DNA from: JBJHAX01 sp050480705
GTDB taxonomy: Bacteria > Actinomycetota > Nitriliruptoria > Nitriliruptorales > Nitriliruptoraceae
Direction: 5' to 3'
NCBI GenBank assembly: GCA_050480705.1
Contig: JBJHAX010000076.1
Span: forward strand, 1 to 7,565
DNA: 7,565 bases
This document shows positions 6,231-7,565 of the stretch, piece after piece; position 1 is the first letter of the stretch; each line of letters opens with the position of its first letter. The notes under the pieces were generated by a model. It had not been told where the DNA came from. It saw only the letters and a program-made list of their open reading frames with translations, and made no database searches. A program made the position numbers and the translations under genes.

Positions 6231-6935
6231 TCAGCCGACCGGTTCGCCCGTTCCCTCCCACACGACCTGCCACCCGTCGAACGGGTCGACCCACACGAGC
6301 GGATCGGCGTGGCCATCGGTGGGCACGACCAGCAACCGGTCGGCGCTGTCGTGCATCGTGACCCATTCGCCGTCAGGTGAGACCCACCCTCCGTAGACCA
6401 TGTAGGTCTCGACCGCGTCGACCTCCCAGACGACCGTCCCGGACATGTCGAGTTCGACGGTCGTCCGGCCGTTGTCGGAATAGGACCGCACCCCTTCCGG
6501 GTAATCGAAGAAGGGTTGCTCGTCGTCGCTCACGGTGCGGCGGTCGATCACTGCACCGGTGTCGGGATCGACGGTGATGTGCACCGCCCCCGACTGCGTC
6601 CACGAGGCAACCACGATGCCCTCGGAGGTCCAGGCGATGACCTCGCCGCCGTCGCGGTCGCAGTACGGCTGAGACGTGGTGCCGTCACGCAACGCGATGT
6701 GCAGGCACTGCCGGTCCCGGTCCCACCCGAGCCACGCCACCCCGGCCGACGGTTCGAACGTGCCGGCATCGCCGACCGAGGCGAGGGCCGGTGGGCGGGC
6801 CACCCCGAACACGACGGTGGCGCCCACCACGGCGGCGAGCAGCACACCGGCTGCGATGAGCATCCAGATGCTGCGATCAGCGGTTGAACGTGTCGGCTGG
6901 TCCTCCGACGGCGGGGGCTCGTCCGAGGTGGTCAT
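6231..6935 (-). CDS. Single-pass membrane-anchored protein, unknown function
   Basis: I do not recognise this 234-residue protein. It has a short Pro/Glu/Asp-rich cytoplasmic N-terminus (1-22), one transmembrane helix (about 23-46, WMLIAAGVLLAAVVGATVVF) and a mainly beta-strand domain predicted to face outside. That domain has repeated short motifs such as GEVIAWTSEGIVVASW, DPDTGAVIDRRTV, MSGTVVWEVDAV and GWVSPDGEWVTMHD, which recall beta-propeller blades, but there are too few for a full propeller. C77 and C92 could form a disulfide outside the cell. The ATG at 6933-6935 overlaps the TGA of the upstream gene (ATGA), and AAGGAG at 6943-6948 sits 7 nt upstream, so translation is probably coupled. 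The helix is not followed by a clear signal-peptidase site, so I favour an anchor over secretion. The stop lies 43 bp before valS on the same strand. Confidence 0.8.
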   Translation of the reverse strand: MTTSDEPPPSEDQPTRSTADRSIWMLIAAGVLLAAVVGATVVFGVARPPALASVGDAGTFEPSAGVAWLGWDRDRQCLHIALRDGTTSQPYCDRDGGEVIAWTSEGIVVASWTQSGAVHITVDPDTGAVIDRRTVSDDEQPFFDYPEGVRSYSDNGRTTVELDMSGTVVWEVDAVETYMVYGGWVSPDGEWVTMHDSADRLLVVPTDGHADPLVWVDPFDGWQVVWEGTGEPVG

Positions 6936-7565
6936 CGTGGGTCTCCTTGGCCGTCGTCCGCCGCGACCGGTTCGCGGGACACCTCTCGCCTGGCGCGTCC
7001 GAGCCCGACCGCCAGCAGCACCAGCAGCAGGCCAACGAGCAACAGCGTCGCGGGCGCGCCGATGACATCGCCGAACACCTCGAACACCAGCTGCGGGACG
7101 AACACGAACAAGCCGATGGCGCCGAGGATCAGCTGGTGCAGCTCGTCGAGGATCACCGCCGCAGCGGCCGCGACAGCTGCCAGCAAGGTGATGACCACGA
7201 GCACGGCCAGCCGGTCGTCACCGAACGTGGCGATCTGCGCCCCGACGATCATCACGCCCGCTCCGGAAACGTCCGCGAGCAGCCGGGGCTGGTGCCAGCC
7301 ACCGCGGGCCAGCAGAAGCCACGCGCCGCCCACGGCAGCCACGATTGCACCTTGCCACAGCGACGGCAGCGGCATCGGTGCCAGAGCGGCGCTCGCAGTG
7401 ACCAGCGTCAACAGCGACGCCAGCGACGCAAGCTGGAGCATCGCCCGCTGGCGAAGCAGGTAGAGCGGGGCGGCCGTCAGGAAGGCGACGGCACCGACGA
7501 CCACGACGACGTTCTCGTCGCGCATCGCCAACAGGTCGCTGGACACCACCGCGGTGGTCCACCCG
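6932..7565 (-). CDS. Polytopic membrane protein, unknown, 5' end outside window
   Basis: The visible part has about seven hydrophobic segments. Counting from the GTG at 7547-7549 they lie near residues 13-32, 38-57, 65-82, 90-108, 113-133, 138-156 and 164-184. A charged cytoplasmic-type tail (RARREVSREPVAADDGQGDP) follows. The GTG could be a start, but the frame stays open to the window edge (reading GWTTA just before it), so the true N-terminus is probably further right and this is a partial gene. The Ala/Leu/Val-rich pattern resembles the DUF2157-type and similar actinobacterial membrane proteins, but I cannot assign a family firmly. I see no transporter motif or catalytic signature. It overlaps the next gene by ATGA, which suggests the two products work together at the membrane. 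Confidence 0.75.
   Translation of the reverse strand, partial: GWTTAVVSSDLLAMRDENVVVVVGAVAFLTAAPLYLLRQRAMLQLASLASLLTLVTASAALAPMPLPSLWQGAIVAAVGGAWLLLARGGWHQPRLLADVSGAGVMIVGAQIATFGDDRLAVLVVITLLAAVAAAAAVILDELHQLILGAIGLFVFVPQLVFEVFGDVIGAPATLLLVGLLLVLLAVGLGRARREVSREPVAADDGQGDPR
6943..6948 (-). promoter_or_regulatory. Shine-Dalgarno inside the upstream gene
   Basis: AAGGAG on the minus strand lies 7 nt before the ATG at 6933-6935 and within the end of the preceding coding region. It supports this start and coupled translation at the ATGA overlap. Confidence 0.7.

Overview
The window is high-GC DNA in which almost everything lies on the minus strand. It most likely comes from an actinobacterium (Actinomycetota). 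Three features support this: a mycobacterial-type soluble acyl-ACP desaturase, a 13E12/DUF222 HNH-nuclease-family gene, and an actinobacterial-style LexA box (CGAAC-N4-GTTCG). A more precise assignment, such as Acidimicrobiia, would be a guess. A run of ten Ns suggests a draft or metagenome-derived scaffold.

Layout from left to right. Positions 1-79 (minus) hold the first 26 codons of an ACT-domain protein, probably purU. An intergenic stretch with a short 14-bp tandem repeat follows. Positions 311-1279 (minus) hold a complete acyl-ACP desaturase of the DesA type with all six di-iron ligands. Its best start is a TTG with a well-placed Shine-Dalgarno sequence.

A 438-bp divergent intergenic region (1280-1717) is the most signal-dense part of the window. 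It holds a perfect 18-bp inverted repeat in the desA leader, a TetR-like palindrome at the likely desA promoter, five imperfect copies of a 23-bp tandem repeat, a perfect-match actinobacterial DnaA box, and a LexA box touching the next start codon.

Positions 1718-3142 (plus) hold the DUF222/13E12 protein. Its reading frame stops just where the HNH active site should begin. A recognisable HNH C-terminal tail continues in the same frame after the stop (to 3394), so the gene looks broken.

Positions 3525-6187 (minus) hold valS. It is split in the given sequence by the ten Ns, but the flanks join seamlessly if the gap is really a one-base overlap. Upstream of valS, on the same strand, lie two genes of unknown function: a single-pass membrane protein (6231-6935) and a polytopic membrane protein running off the right edge (6932-7565). 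These two overlap by ATGA and may be transcribed together with valS.

Functionally the window combines housekeeping genes (valS, probable purU, desA) with one SOS-controlled, mobile-type accessory gene. I see no defence system, CRISPR array, RNA gene or complete mobile element. The points most worth checking are the regulatory cluster in 1280-1717 and the broken HNH gene.
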